A stretch of DNA of 64,000 nucleotides from Mitsuokella jalaludinii DSM 13811 (GCF_000702905.1 NZ_JNKR01000002.1:177695-241694), one strand, 5' to 3'. Shown: positions 10,001 to 18,894, counted from the stretch's first letter. The notes: generated by a model from the sequence alone, not told the origin. A program made the numbers and translations.

Positions 10001-10170
10001 TCCGCGCTCGCGCCCGGGTACTTGACCGATACCGTCACGTACGGCGTGTTGAGCGCCGGCAGGAGCTCTACGCCGATGCGGTAATAGCTGTAGAGGCCGA
10101 GCACGACAAAGAAGGCGACGATCATCGAGATGCCGACCGGCCGCTTGATGGAAAGGCGTGTCATGTTCAT
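7093..10170 (-). CDS. RND-family multidrug efflux permease (AcrB-like)
   Basis: Proton-driven inner-membrane pump of a tripartite efflux system (1025 residues, full length for HAE-1 RND). The order is TM1 (IKRPVGISMIVAFFVVLGLY), a first periplasmic pore/docking domain, a TM2-6 block with GILVDDSIVVLENI (the proton-relay Asp pair in TM4), TM7, a second periplasmic domain, and TM8-12 with GILVMDGIVAKNGTLLIDY. A Gly-rich stretch AGIAGGGGAKNGGG lies in the second periplasmic domain. It overlaps the adaptor gene by 4 bases (ATGA), so the two are coupled. No outer-membrane TolC-type gene is adjacent. Its presence argues for a diderm envelope. The substrate is unknown. Confidence 0.95.
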   Translation of the reverse strand: MNMTRLSIKRPVGISMIVAFFVVLGLYSYYRIGVELLPALNTPYVTVSVKYPGASAESVEQEVVKPVEDALSSVSGVKKITSTASYERARVTLELDFAANADTAAIDASKKVEAIANKLPDEADSPVVIKRDMNAKPIVELAVLSNHSLADTYTETDNVFSEVIQQAGGVSEVELHGGRDREVAIDVDREKMAAYKLTLAKIAAAIKDENQLVPSGSVYTETTKSDVRVVAQFQKPSDIEKVQVENTAGKMIPLTAVATVREREARTERYGRLNGEDAINVLIYKNSDANVVETAANIMKSVEKLRKTYPDYQFVVVSNDADYVRDSLHSTMNTLIEGLITTGLVLFFFLRGWRSTAAVMIAIPTSLIATFFVMYLAGFTFNMMSLMGMTLCVGILVDDSIVVLENIVRHLKLGEAPDTAAEKGRTEIGMAAIAITLCDAAVFMPIAFMQGMTGQYFRQFGLTIVFAGAFSLFVSFTLTPMLASRFFRKGYHPAKNRAFAFMDRVEARAERLYVEVLNWSLRHTKKLLLSILAVFAAVVALVPLGLVGMEYMPQTDESSFTVNIQASVGSSSAETNRVAERIEGRLAEIPEVKYYMTQAGGSTAYEGRIKVQLVDRRERSRTVWQVANDVRAFAAGIKTADVRVAETQTNVAGIAGGGGAKNGGGALQVELRSNDGAALDAAAEKAMDTLRAIDGVTDVNSSYVEGMPELRLTVDREKLKAYGTSLQDVDTAFASAISGLSAGELKSDPRNGGQDTAIKVRFKDADSYKASDIARVPLSASGKLIYLGDVAAIQNGRGPVTIRRVNKQRSVAIGANLSGRPMGDVTRDVKKAFAKADLGDNVTYQFKGQATRMDETFSELLSALFLALILIYMLLAVLYESTITPFIRMFSLPLGLIGSILMLFLTHNTLNLFSMIGILVMDGIVAKNGTLLIDYTLTLMDRGKSPLEAVIEAGRVRLKPIFMTTITMMVGMTPMALAMTPGSESRVSMAWVIIGGLLTSTVFTLIVIPIIFLFFANHKKARQVK

Positions 10171-11456
10171 GATGCACTCGCCTCGTCATCGCTGCTGTCC
10201 TCGCCCTCATACGGCTCCATCTCGACCTTCTTGCCGTCCTGCAGCTTGTCCTGATTCGTCACGACGACCGTATCGCCTGGTTCAAGGCCATCGAGGATCT
10301 CGACCTCCGCATCGTTCATCAGGCCGACCTTGACCGCGCGCTCCTCGACCGTGCCGTCCTCGCGCACGACAAAGAGCACCTGGCGGCCCGTGCGCGAGAG
10401 CAGCGCTTCCTTCGGCACGCAGAGCGTCGCGCGCCGCTGCAGGATGTCGACGGCCGTGTGGGCAAAGAGGCCCGCCTTGATCGTTTCGCGCGCCGCCTCG
10501 TCCGTCAGCTCGATGCGCACCTGGTACGTCTTGCTCGCCTCGTCCATCGCCGGGCTCACGTAGACAATCTCGCCCGCATAGTCCTCGCCGAGCGCGTCGA
10601 TCGTCACCTCGACGGGCAGGCCCGCCTTGAGGATGGCGGCATCTGCCTCCGCGATCGTGCAGTCGACGTTGATGTGGCTCGTGTCGACGAGCGAGAAGAC
10701 CTTCGTGCCGGCCGAGACGATGGCGCCGGCCTCCGCATTGCGGTAGCCGATCACGCCCGCGCGCGGCGCGCGCAGGTACATGTCCTCGCGCTGGCGGCGC
10801 AGCGCCGCCGTCGCGTGCTGTGCTTTCTCTGCCGTATAGGCCTTCGACTCGACGCTCGCCGCACTGCCGCCCTCGACCTGGTCCGCCAGCACATCGAAGG
10901 CCGCCTTCGAGGCCAGGTACTCCTGCTTGACCTTGTCGAGCGTGTCCTGCGAGATGGCCCCGATCGAGTAGAGGTACTCGTTGCGCTCGTACTTGCTCTG
11001 CTCGAGATCGAGGTCGTTGCGCGCCTTGAGGTAGTTCGCGTCGTACGAGGCCCGCGCCTCGCGCGCATCGGCCTGCGCCGCGCCCGCAGCTGCCGCGTTC
11101 TCGGCAATCGAGATGTCGAGGTCCCCTGTATCCTGCACCATCAGCACATCGCCGGCCTTCACTTCGTCGCCGAGCTTCGCGCGCACTTCCGTGACGCGCC
11201 CCGTGTACTTCGGCGCAAGCGGGATATCTGCATCCGCCACCGTCTGCCCCGAGAGCGCGATGTGGCGCATCATGTCCGCGCGCGCGACCGTCACCACCTT
11301 GACGAGCGGCCTGCCGTGCGAAACCTTCTTCTTCTCCTCGCTGCCCCCGCCCATGTAGGCGCGCAGGGCCAGCGCCAGCAGCACGAAGCAGACTGCCCCC
11401 ACAGCGGCGAGCCTCTTCCTGTCCATCCGCCCCAGCTGACCGGATTGATGGCGCAT
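10167..11456 (-). CDS. RND efflux periplasmic adaptor (membrane fusion protein)
   Basis: HlyD/AcrA-type adaptor (429 residues) that bridges the RND pump and an outer-membrane channel. An N-terminal membrane anchor (AAVGAVCFVLLALALRAYM) is followed by a barrel-sandwich/lipoyl half (PKYTGRVTEVRAKLGDEVKAGDVL), a coiled-coil hairpin rich in Ala/Glu/Gln (about residues 115-215), the second lipoyl half (LRAPRAGVIGYRNAEAGAIV) and a beta-barrel. The C-terminus is acidic (GEDSSDDEASAS). The start at 11456 has GTGAGGAT upstream; the methionine at residue 11 is an alternative. First gene of a two-gene operon with the RND pump. Confidence 0.92.
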   Translation of the reverse strand: MRHQSGQLGRMDRKRLAAVGAVCFVLLALALRAYMGGGSEEKKKVSHGRPLVKVVTVARADMMRHIALSGQTVADADIPLAPKYTGRVTEVRAKLGDEVKAGDVLMVQDTGDLDISIAENAAAAGAAQADAREARASYDANYLKARNDLDLEQSKYERNEYLYSIGAISQDTLDKVKQEYLASKAAFDVLADQVEGGSAASVESKAYTAEKAQHATAALRRQREDMYLRAPRAGVIGYRNAEAGAIVSAGTKVFSLVDTSHINVDCTIAEADAAILKAGLPVEVTIDALGEDYAGEIVYVSPAMDEASKTYQVRIELTDEAARETIKAGLFAHTAVDILQRRATLCVPKEALLSRTGRQVLFVVREDGTVEERAVKVGLMNDAEVEILDGLEPGDTVVVTNQDKLQDGKKVEMEPYEGEDSSDDEASAS

Positions 11457-11499
11457 ATCCTCACATCCCTTCCTGATTATCGGTTGACTGTTTCCCTCT

Positions 11500-11528
11500 A
11501 TTATATAAAATTCTACTCATTTTCGGAA
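11500..11528 (-). promoter_or_regulatory. Possible promoter of the efflux operon
   Basis: Minus-strand TATAAT at 11500-11505 with a weak TTCCGA at 17-bp spacing (11523-11528). The -10 is good; the -35 is poor. Confidence 0.45.
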
Positions 11529-11559
11529 TACGACATCTTGTGAAATGTGACAATCGATA

Positions 11560-11588
11560 TTTACAAGATAATGAAGTCGATATAAAAT
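11560..11588 (+). promoter_or_regulatory. Promoter of the flavodiiron protein gene
   Basis: TTTACA (11560-11565), 17-bp spacer, TAAAAT (11583-11588), with AAAGAGG ahead of the start codon at 11652. It is divergent from the efflux operon promoter. Confidence 0.6.
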
Positions 11589-11651
11589 AGAGGCATAATG
11601 TGAAAATTTAAGGCCCTCCGCCTTGAAATACCCAAAGAAAGAGGTACCATC

Positions 11652-12818
11652 ATGAAAGCAGTTGAAATCCGCAAAGATATCTACTGGGTCGGCGCCATCG
11701 ACTGGTCCATGCGCAGCTTCCACGGCTACGAGACGAGCCGCGGCTCGAGCTACAACGCCTACCTGATCCTCGACGAGAAAATCACCCTCATTGACACCGT
11801 CAAGGAGCCGTTCAAGGAAGAGCTCCTCGAGCGCGTCGCCTCTGTCATTGACCCTTCTAAGATCGACTACATCATCTCCAACCACGTCGAGCCCGACCAC
11901 TCCGGCGCCCTGCCCTTCATGATGGCCCACTGCCCGAACGCCAAAGTCATCACGAGCATCCCGCAGGGACTCAAGGGCCTCAAGGCGCGCTACGGCGACA
12001 TGACGTACGAGGGCGTCAAGGCTGGCGACACGCTCTCCATCGGCAAGCGCACGCTGCAGTTCGTGCCGACCCCGATGCTCCACTGGCCCGACAGCATGGT
12101 CACCTACTGCCCCGAGGAGAAGATCCTCTTCTCCAACGACGCCTTCGGCCAGCACCTCGCCTCCGGCAGCCGCTTCGACGACGAGAACGACCTTTCCGTG
12201 CTCTACTACGAGGCCAAGAAGTACTACGCCAACATCCTCACGCTCTACGGCCGCCAGGCACAGGCCGCCCTCAAGGCGCTCAAAGGGCTCGACATCGAGA
12301 TGATCGCAACGGGCCATGGCATCATCTGGCGCTCCCACGTCCAGGAGATCCATGACCTCTACGAGAAATGGTCCACAGGCACCCTCGAGAAGCGCGCCGT
12401 CGTCGTCTTCGACACCATGTGGCACTCCACCGAGCAGATGGCCCGCACCATCACCGAAGCCTTCCAGGAAAAAGGCGTGCCCGCCGTCTTCTACGACCTC
12501 AAGGAGAACGCCCTCTCCGACATCATGACCGACATCCTCACGAGCGAATACCTCGCCGTCGGCTCCCCGACCATCAACAACCAGATGCTGCCGACCGTCG
12601 CCTCCTTCCTCTGCTACCTCAAGGGCCTCACCGCCAAAGGCCACAAAGCCTTCGCCTTCGGCTCCTACGGCTGGGGCGGCCAGAGCATCGCCCTCGTCGA
12701 AGACGAGCTCAAAGCCGCCGGCTGTGACATCGTCCTCGACAAGCAGCGCCTGCTCAACACCCCGGACAAGGACACCCTCGAAGCCCTGCGCGAGGCCGTC
12801 CACACGATCATTGAGTGA
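11652..12818 (+). CDS. fprA: Flavodiiron protein (A-type flavoprotein, FprA)
   Basis: Cytoplasmic flavodiiron protein (388 residues) that reduces O2 to water and/or NO to N2O, a standard anaerobe defence. N-terminal metallo-beta-lactamase-like domain with the diiron ligands NHVEPDHSG (H-x-E-x-D-H pattern), the later MLHWPDSM and ATGHGIIWR. C-terminal flavodoxin domain from about residue 250 (VVVFDTMWHSTEQMA phosphate loop; GSPTINNQMLP; GSYGWGG). No extra rubredoxin or flavin reductase domain, so it is the minimal class A form and needs a separate electron donor. Monocistronic: own promoter upstream, strong terminator 30 bases downstream. Confidence 0.95.
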   Translation: MKAVEIRKDIYWVGAIDWSMRSFHGYETSRGSSYNAYLILDEKITLIDTVKEPFKEELLERVASVIDPSKIDYIISNHVEPDHSGALPFMMAHCPNAKVITSIPQGLKGLKARYGDMTYEGVKAGDTLSIGKRTLQFVPTPMLHWPDSMVTYCPEEKILFSNDAFGQHLASGSRFDDENDLSVLYYEAKKYYANILTLYGRQAQAALKALKGLDIEMIATGHGIIWRSHVQEIHDLYEKWSTGTLEKRAVVVFDTMWHSTEQMARTITEAFQEKGVPAVFYDLKENALSDIMTDILTSEYLAVGSPTINNQMLPTVASFLCYLKGLTAKGHKAFAFGSYGWGGQSIALVEDELKAAGCDIVLDKQRLLNTPDKDTLEALREAVHTIIE

Positions 12819-12847
12819 GCCCGCAGGAACAAGCAGGAAAAAAGAAG

Positions 12848-12870
12848 AACCGCCCTCCGGCGGTTTTTTT
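12848..12870 (+). terminator. Terminator of fprA
   Basis: Stem AACCGCC / GGCGGTT with loop CTCC and a run of T to 12870. Confidence 0.92.
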
Positions 12871-12928
12871 ATTGACAGTTTCTCTGGAAAAACGGAATGG
12901 CAAAGCAATAGCAGCAGAGGATTTGACA

Positions 12929-12973
12929 TGGCAAATCTGGAACAATGGCTTTATAATAGAAGATAGTTATCTT
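12929..12973 (+). promoter_or_regulatory. Promoter and palindromic operator candidate of the nitrogenase-like/hyp operon
   Basis: TATAAT at 12952-12957 is a good -10. At 17-bp spacing there is only TGGCAA (12929-12934); a perfect TTGACA lies further up at 12923-12928 but with a 23-bp spacer. Just after the -10, across the expected +1, sits a perfect 14-bp palindrome AAGATAGTTATCTT (12960-12973), well placed for a repressor. AAAGGAGGGG precedes the start codon at 12988. A sigma-54 type -24/-12 pair is not seen. Confidence 0.5.
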
Positions 12974-12987
12974 AAAGGAGGGGTATC

Positions 12988-13737
12988 ATGCAGAAAATTG
13001 CGGTGTACGGGAAGGGCGGCATCGGGAAGTCGACGCTGACGAGCAATCTGGCGGCGGCACTGGCGATGCAGGGGAAGAAGGTCATCCAAATTGGCTGTGA
13101 CCCGAAGGCGGATTCGACAATCAACCTGCTCGGCGGCAAGCCGCTGCAGTCCGTCATGGGCTACATGCGGGAGTTCGATGAAGAGCCCGCTTCGCTCGAG
13201 ACAGTCTCGGCGCGCGGCTTTGGCGGCGTGCTCTGCATCGAGACGGGCGGGCCGACGCCGGGACTCGGCTGCGCAGGGCGCGGCATCATCGCAACGTTCA
13301 ACCTGCTCGAGGACCTCGAGCTCTTCGAGCGGGAGCAGCCGGACGTCGTGCTCTACGACGTGCTCGGCGACGTCGTCTGCGGCGGCTTTGCCGCGCCGAT
13401 CCGCGAGGGCTATGCGGAGGACGTGCTGATCGTGACATCCGGCGAGAAGATGGCGCTCTACGCGGCCAACAACATCGCGACGGCCGTCGAGAACTTCGCC
13501 GACCGCGGCTATGCCAAGGTCCGCGGCGTCCTGCTGAACCGCCGCAATGTGCCACGCGAGGAAGAGAAAGTCCAGGAGTTCGCGCGGGCACATCAGCTGC
13601 CCATCCTCGCGGATATCCCGCGCAGCGATGCGATCAGCGAGGCCGAAGAACGCGGCATGACCGTCGTCGAGTACGCGCCGGACGACCCCGTCAGCCAGGC
13701 TTTCTTCGCACTTGCAAACGATATCCTGAAAACCTGA
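12988..13737 (+). CDS. NifH-like nitrogenase iron protein homologue
   Basis: ATP-dependent electron donor of the NifH/BchL/CfbC family (249 residues, shorter than true NifH at about 275-297). P-loop GKGGIGKST (residues 8-16), switch-region [11 protein letters not shown], and both bridging 4Fe-4S cysteines are present: C95 in PGLGCAGRG and C131 in [11 protein letters not shown]; the Arg of CAGRG is also kept. The family reduces partner NifDK-like proteins using MgATP. The next gene encodes such a partner as one fused chain. First gene of the operon, with AAAGGAGG at good spacing. Whether it is a nitrogenase proper is unlikely: no nifB, nifE/N-type assembly set or nif regulators are near. Confidence 0.93.
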   Translation: MQKIAVYGKGGIGKSTLTSNLAAALAMQGKKVIQIGCDPKADSTINLLGGKPLQSVMGYMREFDEEPASLETVSARGFGGVLCIETGGPTPGLGCAGRGIIATFNLLEDLELFEREQPDVVLYDVLGDVVCGGFAAPIREGYAEDVLIVTSGEKMALYAANNIATAVENFADRGYAKVRGVLLNRRNVPREEEKVQEFARAHQLPILADIPRSDAISEAEERGMTVVEYAPDDPVSQAFFALANDILKT

Positions 13738-13788
13738 AAGAACGAAAAAGGGAGAATGGTGTACCGAAAAAATGAGGGACGGTGAATC

Positions 13789-16296
13789 ATGAACGAACAG
13801 GATGCAAAGCAGAAATACGGGGCGTACTTCATCACGGCCGAGGAGCTTGCCGCCCGCCTCGACGGCAAGCAGGCCATGCCAGATGAGCTGCGCACCGACG
13901 CGCATCTCATCTGCAACACGCCTGCCGCCATCGACTTCAATTCGCCGGGCGCGCAGGGCTTTGGCGTCAAGCGCGCGGGGCTCAGCGTGCCGGGCAGCAT
14001 CATGCTGCTCGTCTCGCCCGGGTGCTGCGGCCGCAACACGGCGGCGCTCTCGGGCAGTGGCCATTACGGCGAGCGCTTCGCCTACCTAGCCCTCGACGAG
14101 ACGGACATCGTCACAGGCAGCCACCTGACGAAGATTCCCGAGGCCGTCCGCGCCTTTGTCGCCAGCCGGGCGGAGCGCCCCTCTGTCGTCATGATCTGCC
14201 TGACCTGCGTCGACGCGCTGCTCGGCACGGACATGGAGCGCGTCTGCCGCAAGGCTGAAGCAGCTGTCGGCCTGCCCGTTCGCCCTTGTTACATGTACGC
14301 GCTGACGCGCGATAGCCAACATCCGCCGATGCAGGCCGTGCGCGAGACGATCTACGGCCTATTGCAGCCGCGCCGAAAAGATCCGCGCCAGGCCAATCTT
14401 CTCGGCTTCTTCACGCCCGTCGCGGCAGACTCCGAACTCTTCTCACTCCTCGAGCGTGCGGGCATCCGCAAGGTCGCCGAGCTCGCCCGCTGCCAGACAT
14501 ACAGCGACTTTGAAGCTCTGGCCGCGGCCAACTTCAATCTCGTGCTCGCCGACGAGGCGATGAGCGCCGCCCTCGCCCTCGAGAAGCGTATCGGCATCCC
14601 CGCCATACGCCTGCGCCGCCTCTACGCGACCGACAAGATCGCAAACCAGTACAGGGCACTCGCGCACATCCTCGGCTTGGGAGCAGAGGCTATCGCCATG
14701 GAGAACGAGCGCGAGCACGCCGAGCAGGCCGCTGCCGACTTCTGCGCGCAGTACGGCAAGAAGGCGGTCATCGCCATCGGCAGCCGGCTCAATGCCAATC
14801 CCTTCGAGCTCGCCTTGGCACTCGTGCGCCGCGGCCTCGCCGTCCGCGAGCTCTTCGCCGTGCCGACCGCTGCCGACGCATTCTACATCCGCCAGCTCGC
14901 CAAACTCGCACCCGCAACGCGCATCTACTCCACGCTGGAGCCGGCCATGCTGCACTACCGGGAGGACGCCGCCGTATCACTTGCCATCGGCGCAGATGCC
15001 TGCGCGCTCCACCCCCATGCCAAGAAATTGCCGTGGAACGACGCTGTGCAGCCCTTCGGCTACCAGGCTGCCCAAGCTCTCTTTGAAAATATGAAGAATG
15101 CTATGCGTCAGGAGAGCTCAGGCGCGGCAGAGAAAAAAGTTGAGGCGGAGACTGATGACCCGCATCGCCCCGTCTCCCCCATACCAAAGCTCTCGCTCGC
15201 CCTGCCGCCATTCGCGCCGGACACAGCTGGCGCTGCCTCGGTGCTCTACCCGCTCGGCGGCATGACAGTCATCGTCGATGCAGGCGGCTGCGCGGGCAAC
15301 ATCTGCGGCTTCGACGAGCCGCGCTGGCAGGAGGGCGGCACGCCCTCGGCCGTGTTCAGCGCGGGCCTGCGCGACATGGACGCCATCATGGGGCGCGACG
15401 AGCATCTCGTCGAGAAGGTGCGCGCGGCAGCAGCCTGCCTGCCCGTCTCCTTCGTCGGGCTCGTCGGCACGCCCGTGCCCGCCATCATCGCGACCGACTT
15501 CCGCGCGCTCTGCCGCATGATCGAGAAGAATACATCTCTGCCCGCCATTGCCGTGCGCACGGATGGCACCCACCTCTACGACAGAGGCGCCGGGGCCGCC
15601 TACGATGCACTCGTGCGGGAATTCGCGGCTGAGTTGCCCGCCGGCGCGCCCCGCTCCGGCCTCGGCGTGCTCGGCCTGACGCCGCTTGACTTCTCGAAGG
15701 GCGAGCGTCAAGCACTTCGGGAGACGCTGTGCCGGGATGCGGACGGGCCTGTCCTCTTTTTCGACAAGCTCGAAGACTTCCAGCAGGCCGCGAAGCTCCA
15801 AAGCATTCTCGCCGTCTCGCCAAGCGGTCTCAAGGCGGCGCGCCGCCTCGGACGCCAAGCCAGCATCCCCGTCAGAGCCGAGCTGCCGCCCGCCTTTATC
15901 CGCAAGGTATTTGCGACGCTGCTGGCCCGTCTCGACAGCGTGATGGATAGTGACGCACACAGGGAAATCCTTATCGTGCACCAGCAGGTCCTCGCCAATG
16001 CACTGCGCCGCGCCATCTGCCAGCGCTTCCCCGAGCTGCCCGGAAGGGCTTTGACTGTCGGCACCTTCTTTGCGCTTGACCGCGCCTTAGCGCAGCCAGG
16101 AGACTGCTGCTTCCGCGCGGAGCAGGAGTTTCACCGCTATCTGCAGGCGCATCCAGAAGCCGTCGTCATCGGCGACAGGCTGCTCGCGCGCGCCGTGCCG
16201 GAGGATTTCGGCGGCGCCGTCATCGACCTGCCGCACTTCGCCCTTTCAGGGCGCAATACCACAGTGAATACAGCAAGCAAGGATAGAGAGCTATGA
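13789..16296 (+). CDS. Fused NifD-like/NifK-like nitrogenase component 1 protein
   Basis: 835 residues, twice the size of one nitrogenase component 1 subunit. Domain 1 (about 1-440) is NifD-like: SPGCCGRNT (C79/C80), RFAYLALDETDIVTG, and ICLTCVDALLGTD (C137, C140), placed like the first and third P-cluster cysteines of NifD; an equivalent of the second is not evident. A linker at about 440-470 is rich in Glu/Ser/Pro. Domain 2 (about 470-835) is K-like with LGGMTVIVDAGGCAGNIC and DEPRW, closely matching the separate gene at 22382. Presumed to accept electrons from the NifH-like protein. The stop overlaps the hypF start (ATGA). The D-K fusion and the hyp linkage are unusual; the substrate is unknown. 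Confidence 0.85.
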   Translation: MNEQDAKQKYGAYFITAEELAARLDGKQAMPDELRTDAHLICNTPAAIDFNSPGAQGFGVKRAGLSVPGSIMLLVSPGCCGRNTAALSGSGHYGERFAYLALDETDIVTGSHLTKIPEAVRAFVASRAERPSVVMICLTCVDALLGTDMERVCRKAEAAVGLPVRPCYMYALTRDSQHPPMQAVRETIYGLLQPRRKDPRQANLLGFFTPVAADSELFSLLERAGIRKVAELARCQTYSDFEALAAANFNLVLADEAMSAALALEKRIGIPAIRLRRLYATDKIANQYRALAHILGLGAEAIAMENEREHAEQAAADFCAQYGKKAVIAIGSRLNANPFELALALVRRGLAVRELFAVPTAADAFYIRQLAKLAPATRIYSTLEPAMLHYREDAAVSLAIGADACALHPHAKKLPWNDAVQPFGYQAAQALFENMKNAMRQESSGAAEKKVEAETDDPHRPVSPIPKLSLALPPFAPDTAGAASVLYPLGGMTVIVDAGGCAGNICGFDEPRWQEGGTPSAVFSAGLRDMDAIMGRDEHLVEKVRAAAACLPVSFVGLVGTPVPAIIATDFRALCRMIEKNTSLPAIAVRTDGTHLYDRGAGAAYDALVREFAAELPAGAPRSGLGVLGLTPLDFSKGERQALRETLCRDADGPVLFFDKLEDFQQAAKLQSILAVSPSGLKAARRLGRQASIPVRAELPPAFIRKVFATLLARLDSVMDSDAHREILIVHQQVLANALRRAICQRFPELPGRALTVGTFFALDRALAQPGDCCFRAEQEFHRYLQAHPEAVVIGDRLLARAVPEDFGGAVIDLPHFALSGRNTTVNTASKDREL

Positions 16297-18638
16297 AACG
16301 TTTGAACATCAAGATCTACGGCATCGTGCAGGGCGTCGGCTTCCGCCCCTTCATGAGCCGACTGGCCGACGCCTGCCGGATACGCGGCACGGTCTGCAAC
16401 AAAGGCCCCTATGTCGAAGTCTTCGCCGAGGGCAGGGACGCATCATTGCAGCAATTCGTCGCGGGCATCCCGGAACAAGCACCGGAGCGCGCGGCCATCC
16501 TCAAGGTCGACGTGCACGATGTGACCGATGACAATGCCGCGCCTTACGAGGATTTTTCCATCATCGAGAGTGCCAAGGAGCGCGGCGACATCTTCGTCTC
16601 GCCCGACATCGCGACGTGCGACAAGTGCCGCGCGGAGCTCTTCGACCCGCACGACCGCCGCTACCTGCACCCCTTCATCAACTGCACGGCCTGCGGCCCG
16701 CGGCTGACCATCCTCGAGGCCATGCCGTACGACCGCGAGCGCACGAGCATGAAGGAATTCCCGATGTGCGAGGCCTGCCACGAGGAGTACGTCTCGCCCG
16801 AGAGCCGCCGCTACGATGCGCAGCCCGTCTGCTGCAATGACTGCGGCCCCGAGGTCTACCTGCTCGGCCATGAGGCGGTGCGAGGGGCCGCTGCCATCAA
16901 GGAAGTACGCCGCGTCCTCGCTGCGGGCGGCATCGCGGCCATCAAGGGCATCGGCGGCTTCCACCTCGCCTGCGATGCGACGAGTGAAGAAACCGTGAAG
17001 CGGCTGCGCGCGCTCAAGCACCGCCCGCAGAAGCCCTTTGCCGTCATGATGCGCGACGAGGCGGCCGTGCGGAGCGCCTGCCACCTCGAGCCCGGCGAAG
17101 AGGCGATGATGACGGGGCACCAGAAGCCCATCCTGCTGCTGCGCCGCCGCAAGGACAGCCCACTCGCGCCGAGCGTCGCGCCGGGCAATCCCAAGGTCGG
17201 CGTCATGCTGCCGTACGCGCCGGTGCAGATGCTGATCTTCGACTACCCTGGGGACACGTCAGAGGTGCCCGCCATGCTTGTCATGACGAGCGGCAACCCC
17301 TCGGGCGCGCCCATCTGCCACAACGACGAAGAAGTACAGGAAGCGCTCGCGCCGCTCTGTGACGTCATTCTCTCGCACGACCGCCGCATCCGCCTGCGCG
17401 CCGACGATTCCGTCATGGACTGGTTTGAGGGAAAGCCCTACATGATCCGCCGCAGCCGCGGCTTCGCCCCGCTGCCCTTCATGCTCAGCGCACCGCTCAA
17501 AGGCCAGGTGCTCGGCATCGGCGGCGAACTCAAGAACACCTTCTGCCTCGCGAGCAACCACCTCTTCTACCCCTCGCCCTACATCGGCGACATGAGCGAC
17601 CTGCGCACCGTGCTCGCGCTCAAGGACTCCGTCCAGCTCATGGAATCCCTGCTCGAGAACAAGCCCGCGACCATCGCCTGCGACCTGCACCCGCGCTACA
17701 ACACGGTGACCGTCGCCGAGGAGCTCGCCAAAAAATCAGGCGTGCCCCTGCTCAAAGTCCAGCACCACTACGCGCACATCCTCTCGTGCATGGTCGAGAA
17801 CGACTGGCAGGAGCACGTCATCGGCGTCTCGTTCGACGGCACGGGCTACGGCACAGACGGCACAATCTGGGGCGGCGAGTTCCTGCTCTCCGACTACAGG
17901 GGCTTCCGTCGGCTCGGCTCGGTCGAGCCCTTCCAGCAAGCCGGCGGCGACCGCGCCTCGCGCGAAGGCTGGCGCATCGCCGTCAGCTTACTCAGGGACA
18001 GCCTGATGAGAGAGTTGCAGGGCAGCAGCCCAGCAGATATCGATGCGGCCTGGAAGGAGCAGTGCCTCGCGCTCGGCCTCTGCGACGAGAAGGAATTCGC
18101 CGCGCAGTCCTTCATGCTGCAGCACCGCGTCAACTGCATCGAGTCGACGAGCGCCGGGCGCCTCTTCGACGGCGTCAGCGCCCTCCTGGGCCTGCGCCAC
18201 AGTGCCACCTTCGAGGGCGAGGCCTCGATGGCCCTGCAGTTTGCGGCCGAACGCGGGGAGGGCTCAGCGGAGGACCTCCACTACACGCTGCACGAGGCAG
18301 CAGACGGCCGCTTCCTGCTGCCGACGACAGCGCTCTTCGCCGAGTTAACTGCCCTGCACCAGGAGGGCAGCCCGGACGAAGCGCTCGCCTACCACTTCCA
18401 CGATGCGCTCGCCGCAATGATTGGTGCAGGCTGCGAGAGAGCGCGCCAGCAGACAGGCGTCACCACCGTCGCCCTTAGCGGCGGCGTCTTCCAGAACCTC
18501 CTGCTGACGCGCCTGACAAAGGAGCGCCTCGAAGCCACAGGCTTCAAGGTCCTGCTGCACAGCCTGCTGCCGCCAAACGACGGCGGCATCTGCGTCGGCC
18601 AGGCCGCCTTTGCCATGTACGCCCTGCAAGAAAGCTGA
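16293..18638 (+). CDS. hypF: Carbamoyltransferase HypF
   Basis: [NiFe]-hydrogenase maturation protein (781 residues, full length). It makes carbamoyl-AMP from carbamoyl phosphate and transfers the carbamoyl group to HypE, the first step of cyanide-ligand synthesis. Domains in order: acylphosphatase-like (GIVQGVGFRPF, residues about 8-90), two zinc fingers built from CDKC, CTAC, CEAC and CNDC pairs (about 105-190), a YrdC-like domain (KGIGGFHLACDA; TSGNPSGAP), and a Kae1/HypF C-terminal domain (VQHHYAHILS; SFDGTGYGTDG; ALSGGVFQN). It begins inside the stop codon of the fused nitrogenase-like gene, so its translation is probably coupled to it. Confidence 0.97.
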   Translation: MKRLNIKIYGIVQGVGFRPFMSRLADACRIRGTVCNKGPYVEVFAEGRDASLQQFVAGIPEQAPERAAILKVDVHDVTDDNAAPYEDFSIIESAKERGDIFVSPDIATCDKCRAELFDPHDRRYLHPFINCTACGPRLTILEAMPYDRERTSMKEFPMCEACHEEYVSPESRRYDAQPVCCNDCGPEVYLLGHEAVRGAAAIKEVRRVLAAGGIAAIKGIGGFHLACDATSEETVKRLRALKHRPQKPFAVMMRDEAAVRSACHLEPGEEAMMTGHQKPILLLRRRKDSPLAPSVAPGNPKVGVMLPYAPVQMLIFDYPGDTSEVPAMLVMTSGNPSGAPICHNDEEVQEALAPLCDVILSHDRRIRLRADDSVMDWFEGKPYMIRRSRGFAPLPFMLSAPLKGQVLGIGGELKNTFCLASNHLFYPSPYIGDMSDLRTVLALKDSVQLMESLLENKPATIACDLHPRYNTVTVAEELAKKSGVPLLKVQHHYAHILSCMVENDWQEHVIGVSFDGTGYGTDGTIWGGEFLLSDYRGFRRLGSVEPFQQAGGDRASREGWRIAVSLLRDSLMRELQGSSPADIDAAWKEQCLALGLCDEKEFAAQSFMLQHRVNCIESTSAGRLFDGVSALLGLRHSATFEGEASMALQFAAERGEGSAEDLHYTLHEAADGRFLLPTTALFAELTALHQEGSPDEALAYHFHDALAAMIGAGCERARQQTGVTTVALSGGVFQNLLLTRLTKERLEATGFKVLLHSLLPPNDGGICVGQAAFAMYALQES

Positions 18639-18675
18639 TTCTATTTTATCGGATTGATACGAAAGGAGTCTTATC

Positions 18676-18894
18676 ATGTGTGTTGGTTTACCCGCTAAAG
18701 TCGTGCGCATCCAGGATGGCATGGCCCTCGTCGACGCCTCCGGCGCCCGCCGCGAAGTCTCGGCAGAGCTGCTCTCTGACATCGACCCCGGCGACTACGT
18801 CATGGTCCACGCGGGACTTGCTATCGCCAAGATCACCGCAGAGGACGCAGAAGAGACGGACGAGGTCCTACGCGATGTGGAGGACGCCGAATGA
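18676..18894 (+). CDS. hypC: Hydrogenase maturation chaperone HypC
   Basis: Small chaperone (72 residues) that binds HypD and carries the Fe(CN)2CO unit to a hydrogenase large subunit. It has the required MCVGLP N-terminus with Cys2, and the usual VDASGARREVSAELL and GDYVMVHAGLAIAKI strands of the OB-like fold. The acidic C-terminal tail is typical. GAAAGGAG precedes the start. The stop overlaps the hypD start by 4 bases. Confidence 0.96.
   Translation: MCVGLPAKVVRIQDGMALVDASGARREVSAELLSDIDPGDYVMVHAGLAIAKITAEDAEETDEVLRDVEDAE

Noticed and set aside
12923..12957. Sigma-54 promoter ahead of the NifH-like gene
   Set aside because: TGGCAA is present but no GC/TTGC -12 element follows at the required spacing; a TATAAT fits better.
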